Shown here in pieces: positions 37,347 through 47,063 of a stretch of 64,000 nt of DNA. The position numbers and the translations under genes are program-made. The notes under the pieces were generated by a model. It was given only the letters and a program-made list of their open reading frames with translations. It made no database searches and was not told where the DNA came from. The stretch covers positions 1-64,000 of the forward strand of contig JALCRR010000005.1 in the NCBI GenBank assembly GCA_022652815.1, read 5' to 3'. Source of the DNA: Oscillibacter sp. Its GTDB lineage: Bacteria > Bacillota > Clostridia > Oscillospirales > Oscillospiraceae. Positions within the stretch are counted from its first letter, which is position 1. Every line of letters begins with the position of its first letter.

Positions 37347-38159
37347 TCATTTTCCCATCATATGCACATTCAAATGATTGTAGGTCATTTCCACGTTTGC
37401 CTGAGTAAAGGCCACGCGGATGTTCTCGCCTAATGCAAAATAAGCGGGCCAATAGTCCTCTGTCTTGCACCAGCAGTAGATGCTGTATTCAATGGAGTTT
37501 TCTCCGTAGTTGGAAAGATAGACGCTGGCCGCCGGATCGGGGAGAATCTGCGGGATGCTTGCGATTGCCTCGCGGCAGGCATCTTTCACGGTTTGCGTTG
37601 GCGCGTCATACGAGGCGGTCACTTTCCAGCAGATGCGGCGGCGACCAAGAGCCGTATAGTTGCTCATCTTAGAGTCAGACAGAACTTTGTTCGGAATGGA
37701 CACCATAATACCGTCCAGCGTCAAAAGCCGCGTGTGATTGAGCGTGATCTCCTCCACCGTGCCGGAGGTTCCGTCTGCTTCAATGAAATCGCCAATGGTG
37801 AAGGGATGAGACGAGAGAATAACCAGCCCGCCGGCCATATTGCCGAGAATGCTCTCTGCTGCTAGCGTGACGCCCAGCGAGCCGACAGACAACAACGCCA
37901 CCAGCGAGGACGAGTCAATGCCCATTTCCCCAATGACAATGACGATGGTGATCAGATACAGCAGCCCCTTGATGCCCGAGGCCAGATATTTCTGCACGCG
38001 GGAATCCAGCCTAGACCTCCCCAGAAGCTTTTTGGTTACCCGCAGGATGATGCGAATGACAATCAGGCAGATGATGAGCGTTAAAAGAGCAGAAAATAAA
38101 TCACCTACCGTAATTCTGCCGATTCCAATATTTTTTTCGGCCAGTTCGGAAAAAGACAT
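37347..38159 (-). CDS. MscS-family mechanosensitive ion channel
   Basis: GSLGVTLAAESILGNMAGGLVILSSHPFTIGDFIEADGTSGTVEEITLNHTRLLTLDGIMVSIPNKVLSDSKMSNYT. Confidence 0.92.
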   Translation of the reverse strand: MSFSELAEKNIGIGRITVGDLFSALLTLIICLIVIRIILRVTKKLLGRSRLDSRVQKYLASGIKGLLYLITIVIVIGEMGIDSSSLVALLSVGSLGVTLAAESILGNMAGGLVILSSHPFTIGDFIEADGTSGTVEEITLNHTRLLTLDGIMVSIPNKVLSDSKMSNYTALGRRRICWKVTASYDAPTQTVKDACREAIASIPQILPDPAASVYLSNYGENSIEYSIYCWCKTEDYWPAYFALGENIRVAFTQANVEMTYNHLNVHMMGK

Positions 38160-38423
38160 AACAGCAGCTCCTTTGTAGATCAATTTCATTTCTAATAGCA
38201 TCATAAAAGAACAAATCCCAAAAGTCAACGCGACTTCTGTGCATTTCAGATTATCAGAAAAACTGCTGACCTATCATCGAAGAACAATACTAACCATCCT
38301 TTTCCAAAAGATGCTATGCTATTGCACAGAGAGAAGAGAAGAACCAAAGCATTTCTTGTGCAAAACAACAACAAACGGCGCGTGAACCGTCAACAAAAGA
38401 ATGAGGAGTAAGGAGAAAAGTCT

Positions 38424-39869
38424 ATGGAAAACAACCTACAGAAAAAGAGCAGCGGAGCTGCCCTAATCCCGTTCCTAGTTTTCATCGTCATTTACCTCGG
38501 TGCAGGTCTGATCTTGCAGGCGCAGGGCGTCGAAATGGCATTCTACCAGTTCCCCTCTGTCACGGCAATGTTTATCGCAGTTCTGGTCGCCTTCTGCATG
38601 GGCAAGGGCTCCATTAATGAAAAGTTTTCTATCTTTGCAAAGGGCGCCGCCAATGAGAACGTCCTAACGATGCTCATTATCTATATTCTGGCCGGCGCAT
38701 TTTCCAGCGTGGCAGCCGCCATGGGCGGACGCGATGCCACGGTAAACATGGGCCTTTCCCTGGTTCCGGTACAGTTCTTGGCTGCCGGCATCTTTGTGAT
38801 TGCGGCATTCATGGGCACGGCAACCGGTACCTCCATGGGCACGGTTTCCGCAATTATCCCCATCGCCGTGGGCGTTGCCGACAAGGGCGGACTGAGCCTG
38901 CCTCTGGTTGTCGGTGCCTGCGTGGGCGGTGCCATGTTCGGCGACAACCTGTCCATGATCTCCGATACGACCATTGCAGCAACCAAAACACAGGGCTGCG
39001 AAATGCGGGACAAGTTCAAGGTCAACTTCCTCATCGCTCTGCCCGCAGCAATCGTGACCATCATCGTTTTGCTGGTTGCAGGACGACCTGAAACCGTGAC
39101 CGCCATCGGCGATCTGTCCTATAACTTTGTCAAGATCATTCCCTATCTGGCCGTGTTTATTTTGGCTCTGGTGGGCATGAATGTGTTCCTGGTTTTGACC
39201 ATCGGCATTTTTACCGCCGGCATCATCGGCATGGCGACCAGCTCCCTGGGCCTGTTCGACTTTGCACAGGCAATCTGGAGCGGCTTCACGGGCATGAACG
39301 AAGTGTTCTTCCTAACGCTGTTCTGCGGCGGCATGGCCGAACTGATTGCACACAACGGCGGCATTGCATGGCTGATCGAGAAGCTGCGCCACATGATGAA
39401 GGGCAACAAGTCCGCCCAGATCGGCATTGCCGCACTGGTTTCTCTGGTTGACTGCGCAACGGCAAACAACACGGTGGCTATCGTCGTCAGCGGCAATGTG
39501 GCACGGGATATGAGCCACGAGTACAAGGTGGATCCCCGCCGCACCGCATCCCTTTTGGATATTTTCTCCTGCATTCTGCAGGGCGTCATTCCCTATGGCG
39601 CACAGCTTCTGGTGGCAGCCAGCTTGACTACGGCTTACGGCATTGCTATGAGCCCAGCCGAGATCGTGCCCTATATGTGGTACTGCTGGATTCTGGCGAT
39701 TTTTGGAATTCTGTCCGTCTTTGTCCCATTCGCCGACGGCGTGTGCCGCAAGAATCCCTGGAACTGGGAGTATGATGTGGCTGAGTCCGGTGTGGAGGCC
39801 AAGAAGGCCGCTATGGCAGCAGCCCAGGCTGCTGAAAGACCCATTTCCAACGTAGACGTTGAAGCCTAA
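38424..39869 (+). CDS. Na+/H+ antiporter NhaC family protein
   Basis: Multi-TM; FMGTATGTSMGTVSAIIPIAVGVAD..GGAMFGDNLSMISDTTIAAT NhaC signature. Confidence 0.88.
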   Translation: MENNLQKKSSGAALIPFLVFIVIYLGAGLILQAQGVEMAFYQFPSVTAMFIAVLVAFCMGKGSINEKFSIFAKGAANENVLTMLIIYILAGAFSSVAAAMGGRDATVNMGLSLVPVQFLAAGIFVIAAFMGTATGTSMGTVSAIIPIAVGVADKGGLSLPLVVGACVGGAMFGDNLSMISDTTIAATKTQGCEMRDKFKVNFLIALPAAIVTIIVLLVAGRPETVTAIGDLSYNFVKIIPYLAVFILALVGMNVFLVLTIGIFTAGIIGMATSSLGLFDFAQAIWSGFTGMNEVFFLTLFCGGMAELIAHNGGIAWLIEKLRHMMKGNKSAQIGIAALVSLVDCATANNTVAIVVSGNVARDMSHEYKVDPRRTASLLDIFSCILQGVIPYGAQLLVAASLTTAYGIAMSPAEIVPYMWYCWILAIFGILSVFVPFADGVCRKNPWNWEYDVAESGVEAKKAAMAAAQAAERPISNVDVEA

Positions 39870-39893
39870 TTTTAGAGGAACCGATAAACCGAT

Positions 39894-39930
39894 AAAAAGC
39901 AGCGCCCGACTTTGTCGGGCGCTGCTTTTT
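39894..39930. terminator. Bidirectional intrinsic terminator
   Basis: AAAAAGCAGCGCCCGAC-TTT-GTCGGGCGCTGCTTTTT. Confidence 0.9.
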
Positions 39931-39940
39931 ATGTAATAAG

Positions 39941-40933
39941 TTAAATGGAAAAGCCGTCCATGGGGCCGTCTGTATCATAACGGCCTAGCCGCTGATGAAC
40001 TCCTTCGGTATAGACGAGGGAATCTTCAACGCTGCTGCGCAGCAGAGAGACAAACTGCTCTCCCAGCGGCGAAAGCTTGGCATACTTTGATTGGATCCAG
40101 CCCAGGCGAATGGGACTGGCGCTGTCCAACGGAATAGATAGAACGCGGGGATCCGCCAGTTCCCGCGCCAAAAGGCCGCTGCCTGTGGTAAAAGCATTAG
40201 TGGCGGCTAGCACGTTCATGGCGGTAGCTCGGTTGTTGACGTTGATGCACTGCGCCGGTTTTTGGAAAGAGAGCATCTGGTACTCTTCTGAAAAATCCAC
40301 GGCAACGCCTTGATCGTGCTCGAAAGATACATAGGGGTAACCTGTCAGTTCACCCTCTGTCAGCGACTTACGCAGAGACAGGGGATGACCGCGGCGAAGA
40401 TATACGCAGGGAGAGACGGAGGCCAACTCGTGAAATTCAATTTCCCGGGCATCCATCAGCCGACGAATGATTTTTTCGGTCAACTCGGTCAGAAAAATGA
40501 CGCCGACATCCGCCCGGTGATCGTAAACATCATCAATGACCATGTCCATGCCGGTCTCTTTAATGGTGTATCGATAGCGATTTTCTTGATTTTGCGCCAG
40601 AAAACGCAGAAAGGCGGCTTCCGTAAAGGGATAACGCTGGGTGGAGACACAGAAGCGGATGGGTGCGGAGGTTCCCCGGCTCTCACCGTACAGCGTTTCG
40701 ATTCGCTGCTTTTGCTGAAGAAGGGAGACGGCATAGCTCAGAAATTCCTTGCCCTCGGGGGTGAATTCCACGCCTCGATTGCTTCGCTCAAAAAAACGGA
40801 TGCCCAGCTCTTCCTCCAACTCCTTGACCGCGGTGGAAATACCGGACTGCGAGAGAAACAGCTTGTGGGCGGCCTTGTTGATGGAGCCGCACTTGGAGAT
40901 TTCAACCACATAGACCAACTGCTGAAATGTCAC
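39941..40933 (-). CDS. LysR-family transcriptional regulator
   Basis: MTFQQLVYVVEISKCGSINKAAHKLFLSQSGISTAVKELEEELGIRFFERSNRGVEFTPEG. Confidence 0.95.
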   Translation of the reverse strand: MTFQQLVYVVEISKCGSINKAAHKLFLSQSGISTAVKELEEELGIRFFERSNRGVEFTPEGKEFLSYAVSLLQQKQRIETLYGESRGTSAPIRFCVSTQRYPFTEAAFLRFLAQNQENRYRYTIKETGMDMVIDDVYDHRADVGVIFLTELTEKIIRRLMDAREIEFHELASVSPCVYLRRGHPLSLRKSLTEGELTGYPYVSFEHDQGVAVDFSEEYQMLSFQKPAQCINVNNRATAMNVLAATNAFTTGSGLLARELADPRVLSIPLDSASPIRLGWIQSKYAKLSPLGEQFVSLLRSSVEDSLVYTEGVHQRLGRYDTDGPMDGFSI

Positions 40934-41284
40934 AAAAACCCCTCCCAGCGATAGATCGGATGTCTACATTATAGAGACAAATACAGGAGAAGTCAAATAG
41001 TTATCAAAAATATCGTTAACAGATACAAGAAAACGAAGACTAACACCTTTTGGAAGAATGCGGTATATTATATGTAGAAAGTTGATAAAGCAAGCGCACG
41101 TAAAATAAAACTGATTAGACAAAAGACCCAAAGAATCGTCAATGTTTGATTGAAATTCGGTTTTCCTCTTTTTCTCTATTTTTTCAAAACGCACATCAAA
41201 AACAAGATAACAACACGAACTCAGTACACATAGAAAAGACACGAGGCCCGCCATGCGGACTCAAAACAGAAAGGAAAGAGATTT

Positions 41285-42481
41285 ATGAACAACGAAAAGA
41301 AAATGGGCTTTGCTACCCGCCAGATCCATGTAGGCAAGATTCAGGACGCCACCGGCGCGCTGTGCACCCCCATCTATCAGACCTCCACCTTTGAATTTGA
41401 CTCTGTGGAGCAGGGCGGTGCCCGCTTTGCAGGCGAGGAGCCGGGCTATATTTACTCCCGTCTGGGCAATCCCTCTTTGACGCAGGTCGAGATGAAGCTT
41501 GCCTCCTTGGAAAACGGCGAGGCCGCTCTGGCCACCGCTTCCGGCATGGGCGCCATTTCTTCCGCACTGTGGACCTCCGTGGTTGCAGGCGACGAGATTC
41601 TGGCTAGCGACACCCTGTATGGCTGCACGTTCGCTCTGCTGAATCACGGCATGACCAAGTTTGGCGTTGACGTGAAGTTCATCGACATGGTTAATGTGGA
41701 GAACTTCAAGAAATATCTCTCCCCCAAGACCAAGGTCGTTTATTTCGAGACACCCTGCAACCCCACGCTGAAGGTTCTGGACATTCAAGCGCTGGCTGAG
41801 GCTGCTCACAAGTACAATCCCGCCATCCGCGTGATCGTGGATAACACGTTCTGCTCTCCGTACCTCCAGCGTCCGCTGGATCTGGGCGCCGACGTGGTTG
41901 TCCACTCCGCCACCAAGTATATCAACGGCCACGGTGATGTCATCGCGGGCTTTATCATCGGCAAGGAAGATTTCATCGGCCAATGCCGTATGTTTGGCCT
42001 GAAGGACATGACCGGCTCTGTCATGAGCCCGTTCAACGCATTCTTGATCGCCCGCGGCCTCAAGACGCTGGATATTCGTATGCAGCGCCACTGCTCCAAC
42101 GCCCACAAGGTTGCGGAGTTCCTGCACGGCCATCCCGCTGTTGCCAAGGTTTCTTATCCCGGCCTGCCTGACTTTGCCGGCTATGAAGTGGCCAAGAAGC
42201 AGATGAAGGACTTCGGCGGCATGATGTCCATCGAGCTGAAGGCTGACCGCGCAAGCGTCGCCGCCGCTCTGAATAAGCTGCAGCTGTGCACCATCGCTGT
42301 TTCTCTGGGCGATGCCGAGACGCTGGTTGAGCACGCCGCATCTATGACCCATTCTACATACACCGCTGAAGAGTTGGCAGCTGCAGGTATCCCCGAGGGC
42401 TTGGTCCGTATCTCCGTCGGCCTGGAAGATCCCGAGGATATCATCGCCGATCTCAAGAGCGTGCTGGACACCCTAATCTAA
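41285..42481 (+). CDS. Trans-sulfuration PLP enzyme, methionine gamma-lyase-like
   Basis: GFATRQIHVGKIQDATGALCTPIYQTSTFEF..YSRLGNPSLTQVE..VVHSATKYINGHGDVIAG. Confidence 0.9.
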   Translation: MNNEKKMGFATRQIHVGKIQDATGALCTPIYQTSTFEFDSVEQGGARFAGEEPGYIYSRLGNPSLTQVEMKLASLENGEAALATASGMGAISSALWTSVVAGDEILASDTLYGCTFALLNHGMTKFGVDVKFIDMVNVENFKKYLSPKTKVVYFETPCNPTLKVLDIQALAEAAHKYNPAIRVIVDNTFCSPYLQRPLDLGADVVVHSATKYINGHGDVIAGFIIGKEDFIGQCRMFGLKDMTGSVMSPFNAFLIARGLKTLDIRMQRHCSNAHKVAEFLHGHPAVAKVSYPGLPDFAGYEVAKKQMKDFGGMMSIELKADRASVAAALNKLQLCTIAVSLGDAETLVEHAASMTHSTYTAEELAAAGIPEGLVRISVGLEDPEDIIADLKSVLDTLI

Positions 42482-42564
42482 TTTTTCATTCGGAAAAATC
42501 CCTTCACTTGCCGCCTCTTCCGTCTGCCAACAAGACGGGAGGGGCGGCCCCTTCTATCCATAGG

Positions 42565-42599
42565 AAAACGCCCCTGCCCAATTTGGGCAGAGGCGTTTT
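42565..42599. terminator. Intrinsic terminator
   Basis: AAAACGCCCCTGCCCA-ATT-TGGGCAGAGGCGTTTT. Confidence 0.75.
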
Positions 42600-42729
42600 G
42601 CGATTGCCGGTACTTGGAAAGCTGACGCGGCCGGGGGAGAGAGAACTGCACACGTTCTTTGCAGCAATGCGTGAGTTAGGCCTAAAAGTCCACCTTAAAT
42701 ATGGGCGGAAGCCGGCCTGCATTTGTAAA

Positions 42730-44052
42730 TCAAGATTCGGAGGTCTGCGCGGCGGCATCCTTTTGTGCTTGAAGCTTTGCAACTTCCGAAAGGGACTGTC
42801 CTGCTGCGCTGAGATCGGCAGAGAGAACCGGGTCGACGGGAACGGCAAGATACATACTGTTGCCGTAGACATAGGCACCGGAGGTGACGCCGATGACCTG
42901 TCCGTAGACATTCAGCAGGGCACCGCCGCTGGAGCCTTGAGAGATGTCGGCTGTGCTCATAATGCAGGGTAGCTGATAGCGCTCTACCACCCGGCTGGGA
43001 TCACTGACGATGCCGGAGGAAATGGAAAGCCCCAGACCCAGCGGGTTGCCCAATGCATACACCGTATCGCCGGTGTGCAGTTCGGTCGTTCCCACCAGAT
43101 CCAAATGTGCAAAGCCAGAGGTTTTTACATTTTTGTTGGAAGTGGTGGAGACGCGAATCACGGCGATGTCGATGTCCTCGTCATAATAAATCACATTGGC
43201 CACGGGATAGATCTCGCCGGTGGACAGGGTGGCCGTCGCATAGATGTTGTCCTTGATTGTGTGGTAATTTGTGACGGCCAGGCCGTCTTCGGAAATGAAG
43301 AAGCCGCTGGCATTTCCAGAGGGGGTCTGGGCATCAAAGTAGTCTTGAGAGGAAAAGGTGTCCAGCTGGAACATGGCTGCGGTGCAGCGGTCGGAAATCT
43401 GCCGGGCAGTCAGCTGCGTATTCAGCAGCCCCAGCGCATTGCATGTGGAGCGGGCAACTATGCCTTTACTAATCAGCCGCTGCACTACGGTTTGGCTACC
43501 GGAGCGATAGGAAAAGATCAAAGCGGAGCAGGCCAGTTCAAAAAGGTCACCCCGAGTAAAATTTCCCGTGGAATAATCCTGCGCGGTCAGACCGATATGC
43601 CGGGCAAACTCAGCTGCCCCCGAAACGGTAAAATCACCCTGCGCATCATCGTAACCCAGCATCCGAAGCAGCATGGCACAAAAGGCGTTGCCGGAGACGG
43701 CGGCATTGGGCGAGAATGCGGTGTCCGACGTACCGGTGACCCAGCCGACGGCATAGGCGTATGTAATGGTACTTTTTGCCCACGCAGGCAAATCCTTGAA
43801 AGGAGCCGAATAGCCGCCTTTGGCGGCAACGGACGCATCTCCACTCAGTCGAACCAGCACGGCGGCAGCCTGCGCACGGGAGGCGGGACCTGTGAGGGCG
43901 TATCCGCTTTGCCCGCCGGTGCCGTTGACAATGCCCAATGTAGAAAGCGTGTCGGCAGCGCGGGTCTGCTCTCCGGAAAGGGCAGAGACCGCGGGAACTG
44001 CGGCAATCAGCATCACGACTGCACACAAGCACGCTAAAATCCTTTTTTTCAT
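42730..44052 (-). CDS. Secreted S1C-type (trypsin-like) serine protease with N-terminal SLH-like repeats
   Basis: Signal peptide; FKDLPAWAKSTITYAYAVGWVTGTSDTAFSPNAAVSG SLH motif; TNYHTIKD, DEDIDIAVIR and QGSSGGALLN triad regions; no PDZ apparent. Confidence 0.85.
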   Translation of the reverse strand: MKKRILACLCAVVMLIAAVPAVSALSGEQTRAADTLSTLGIVNGTGGQSGYALTGPASRAQAAAVLVRLSGDASVAAKGGYSAPFKDLPAWAKSTITYAYAVGWVTGTSDTAFSPNAAVSGNAFCAMLLRMLGYDDAQGDFTVSGAAEFARHIGLTAQDYSTGNFTRGDLFELACSALIFSYRSGSQTVVQRLISKGIVARSTCNALGLLNTQLTARQISDRCTAAMFQLDTFSSQDYFDAQTPSGNASGFFISEDGLAVTNYHTIKDNIYATATLSTGEIYPVANVIYYDEDIDIAVIRVSTTSNKNVKTSGFAHLDLVGTTELHTGDTVYALGNPLGLGLSISSGIVSDPSRVVERYQLPCIMSTADISQGSSGGALLNVYGQVIGVTSGAYVYGNSMYLAVPVDPVLSADLSAAGQSLSEVAKLQAQKDAAAQTSES

Positions 44053-44206
44053 GCAATTACCTCCGAAAATTTCCAAACTTTCTTGATTGTATCACTGAAT
44101 CAAGGACTTTACAAGGCAAAGCGCTGGACACTTCACCGAGATTCTGATAAAATCAGAGAAACAGTCTGCGGACTGAAATCAACTTATCATAGAGGAGCAA
44201 GTTAAA

Positions 44207-44863
44207 ATGGAGTTAAAAGACATCTTGAAACGAGTGGACCATACGCTGCTCTCTCAGACGGCAACCTGGGAAGAAATCCGTACCATCTGCGATGACGGCA
44301 TTTCCTACGGCTGCGCCTCGGTTTGCATTCCGGCCTCCTACGTAAAGGCTGCTGCCGCGTATGTGGCGGGGAAAATCCCAGTGTGCACGGTAATCGGCTT
44401 TCCCAATGGCTACGATACCACCGCTGCAAAATGCTTTATGGCAGCCGACGCCATCGAAAACGGCGCGGCGGAAGTGGATATGGTCGTGAACCTCGGCTGG
44501 GTCAAGGACAGCAAGTGGGACGAGGTGCTCTCCGAGCTGAAAGCCGTGAGAAAGGCCTCTGAGGGGCACATTCTGAAAGTCATCATCGAGACCTGCTTCT
44601 TAACAGAGGCAGAGAAAATCCGGCTGTGCGAGATCGTCACTGCCTCCGGCGCGGATTATATCAAAACCTCCACAGGCTTTGGCGGAGGCGGTGCAACCCG
44701 GGAGGACGTGGCTTTGTTTGCCGCGCATGTGGGGCCAAATGTGAAGATCAAGGCTGCCGGCGGCATCGCAGGGCTGAAGGATGCTGAGGATTTCATCGCC
44801 CTGGGCGCAGACCGTCTGGGCACGTCCCGCATTGTCAAAGCCGTAAAAGCAATGGAAACATAA
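44207..44863 (+). CDS. deoC: Deoxyribose-phosphate aldolase
   Basis: [68 protein letters not shown]. Confidence 0.95.
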   Translation: MELKDILKRVDHTLLSQTATWEEIRTICDDGISYGCASVCIPASYVKAAAAYVAGKIPVCTVIGFPNGYDTTAAKCFMAADAIENGAAEVDMVVNLGWVKDSKWDEVLSELKAVRKASEGHILKVIIETCFLTEAEKIRLCEIVTASGADYIKTSTGFGGGGATREDVALFAAHVGPNVKIKAAGGIAGLKDAEDFIALGADRLGTSRIVKAVKAMET

Positions 44864-44878
44864 AAGGAGAAAAAACTG

Positions 44879-45604
44879 ATGTCTACACCTCATAACAGCG
44901 CCCAACAGGGCGCATTTGCAAAGACCGTTCTGATGCCCGGAGATCCCCTGCGGGCAAAATTTATTGCCGAGACCTTTTTGAAGGACGCAAGGCTGGTCAA
45001 CGATGTCCGCGGCGTGCAGGGCTATACCGGAACCTACGAGGGAACGCCGGTATCTGTGATGGCGTCCGGCATGGGCATGCCATCCATCGGGATTTATTCC
45101 TATGAGCTGTTCCAGAATTACGATGTGGACAACATTATCCGCATCGGCTCTGCGGGAGCAATGGATAAGGATTTGAAGCTACGGAGCGTGGTGGCGGCAC
45201 AGGCCGCCTGCACGGATTCCAATTTCCTGCATCAGTATAATCTGCCAGGCGTGTTTGCCCCCATCGCAGATTATACGCTGCTGGAAACCGCCGTGGCTGA
45301 GGCTCGGCAGGCGGAGCTCCCCATCACGGTGGGCAATGTGCTGTCCTCCGATATTTTCTATGATGCATCCGGACGGACACTGGACTGGACCAAGATGGGT
45401 GTTCTGTGCGCGGAAATGGAGTCCGCCAGCCTTTACGCAAACGCCGCCTATACCCACAAGCGTGCGCTGGCGCTGCTGACCATTTCCGATAACATCGTTA
45501 CCGGCGAGGAGTTGCCGCCGCTGGATCGCCAGAACAGCTTCACCCAGATGATCGAACTTGCCCTGCGTGTGGCTGTCCGCATGGCGGAAAAGAGCGGAAA
45601 ATAA
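44879..45604 (+). CDS. deoD: Purine-nucleoside phosphorylase (DeoD type)
   Basis: KTVLMPGDPLRAKFIAETFL..VRGVQGYTGTYEGTPVSVMASGMGMPSIGIYSYELF..AEMESASLY. Confidence 0.95.
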   Translation: MSTPHNSAQQGAFAKTVLMPGDPLRAKFIAETFLKDARLVNDVRGVQGYTGTYEGTPVSVMASGMGMPSIGIYSYELFQNYDVDNIIRIGSAGAMDKDLKLRSVVAAQAACTDSNFLHQYNLPGVFAPIADYTLLETAVAEARQAELPITVGNVLSSDIFYDASGRTLDWTKMGVLCAEMESASLYANAAYTHKRALALLTISDNIVTGEELPPLDRQNSFTQMIELALRVAVRMAEKSGK

Positions 45605-45680
45605 GCCGATTTTTACGGAAAATGTAAAAAAATTACGATTCCCGACACATATAATGGAAAATTGCGCTGCTTATGCGGCT

Positions 45681-45718
45681 CAAGAAAAAAGACATCCGTA
45701 AGGATGTCTTTTTTCTTG
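45681..45718. terminator. Bidirectional intrinsic terminator (deoD / tRNA-Leu)
   Basis: CAAGAAAAAAGACATCC-GTAA-GGATGTCTTTTTTCTTG. Confidence 0.9.
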
Positions 45719-45746
45719 AGCAATGCCAGCGGACGTTGCTCCGATA

Positions 45747-45831
45747 TGGTGCGCCTGAAGGGACTCGAACCCACACGTCTTGCGACACAAGAACCTAAAT
45801 CTTGCATGTCTACCAATTCCATCACAGGCGC
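45747..45831 (-). tRNA. tRNA-Leu (anticodon UAG), CCA encoded
   Basis: Minus strand GCGCCTGTGATGGAATTGGTAGACATGCAAGATTTAGGTTCTTGTGTCGCAAGACGTGTGGGTTCGAGTCCCTTCAGGCGCACCA; acceptor GCGCCTG/CAGGCGC, anticodon loop TTTAGGT. Confidence 0.95.
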
Positions 45832-45928
45832 AGATGAATTTATTGAAATTATACCACAGTCTCGCCTCTTGAACAATAGGGAAAAGTACCGTATAATAAA
45901 AATATTCATTTGGAAAAGAGGATCTGCC

Positions 45929-46771
45929 ATGACCACACCCCGCGTTGCAGCTATCCATGATATGTCCGGCTTTGGCCGCTGCTCTTTGACGGTGGCCATT
46001 CCAATTCTGTCTGCCATGGGTGTGCAGTGCTGCCCGCTGCCTACGGCGTTTTTGTCCACCCACACGGGCGGATTTTCTAATTTTACCTTTCTGGATATGA
46101 CAGATGAAATGGCAAAGGTGTCCGAACACTGGAAGTCCTTGAATTTGACGTTTGACGCCATATACAGCGGCTTTCTGGGGAGCGAGCGGCAGATCGGCGT
46201 TGTCGCGGATTTTATTCGGATGTTTCGTACCCCCGAGAACCGGATCATCGTGGACCCTGTCATGGGCGACGGCGGCAGAGTGTATCAGACCTATACGCCG
46301 GCCATGTGCGCGGGAATGGCACGTCTTGCGGATATGGCAGATGTAATTACGCCCAACCTGACAGAGGCAGCCTTTTTGCTGAACGTACCGTACGAAACCT
46401 TGCGCGGCGAGAAAGCTCTGCGCGTAGCGGTGGAGCATTTGAGCCTGTCCGGACGGCGGTCCGTTGCACTGACAGGTGTTTCCTTAACTGCGGGAAAGAC
46501 GGGCGCCCTGTGCTTTGACGCTGCAAATGGACGCACGGATGCGGTACAGACGGATTTCGTGGCCCACGAATTTCACGGAACAGGTGATGTGTTTTCCAGC
46601 GTATTGACCGGTGCACTGGTGCGGGGAGATTCCCTGCGGGATGCGGCGGCGCAGGCTGCCGAATTTGTCCGGGCATGCGCGGAGCGCACAGCTACGGAGC
46701 AACTCCCATTGCGGGAAGGCGTGGATTTTGAACCTCTGCTTGGTCGTCTGACGAAAAAAGAGGACGATTGA
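45929..46771 (+). CDS. Pyridoxamine/pyridoxal kinase family
   Basis: RVAAIHDMSGFGRCSLTVAIPILSAMGVQCCPLPTAFLSTHTGGF..IVDPVMGDGGRVYQTY..HEFHGTGDVFSSVLTGAL. Confidence 0.9.
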   Translation: MTTPRVAAIHDMSGFGRCSLTVAIPILSAMGVQCCPLPTAFLSTHTGGFSNFTFLDMTDEMAKVSEHWKSLNLTFDAIYSGFLGSERQIGVVADFIRMFRTPENRIIVDPVMGDGGRVYQTYTPAMCAGMARLADMADVITPNLTEAAFLLNVPYETLRGEKALRVAVEHLSLSGRRSVALTGVSLTAGKTGALCFDAANGRTDAVQTDFVAHEFHGTGDVFSSVLTGALVRGDSLRDAAAQAAEFVRACAERTATEQLPLREGVDFEPLLGRLTKKEDD

Positions 46772-46785
46772 TATGCAAAACACTG

Positions 46786-46823
46786 AAAAGAGGATCTCGG
46801 GCTTTGCCCGGGATCCTTTTTTC
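46786..46823 (+). terminator. Intrinsic terminator
   Basis: AAAAGAGGATCTCGGGC-TTT-GCCCGGGATCCTTTTTT. Confidence 0.8.
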
Positions 46824-46884
46824 ACGGGTTATTCCGCAGGCAGAGGACAAGCTGCAGCCAATTATCCGGCAGGAGCCAAAAACC

Positions 46885-46979
46885 AAAATTCGACAAAATT
46901 CGCGCAAATTCTGTGCTATTGTTACAAAAGAACCAGCAAAACACGAAAAAAGACGAAATAAGTCGAAAAAAGTCGTAAG
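46885..46979 (+). promoter_or_regulatory. Array of 10-bp-phased 0A-box-like repeats upstream of the Spo0A_C gene
   Basis: 46885-46914: AAAATTCGAC AAAATTCGCG CAAATTCTGT; 46940-46979: AACACGAAAA AAGACGAAAT AAGTCGAAAA AAGTCGTAAG. TTCGACA (46889-46895) is the reverse complement of TGTCGAA. Confidence 0.65.
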
Positions 46980-47063
46980 TGGATGTTTGCAGACGCAGAT
47001 GGGCGTATTTGCTCGATTGGCAATGGAACGCGCTAAAATATCAGACAAAAGGGGTAATTTTCC

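Noticed and set aside
45662-45928. N-terminal extension of the pyridoxamine kinase ORF
   Set aside because: Runs through the terminator and the antisense of tRNA-Leu; real start at 45929.
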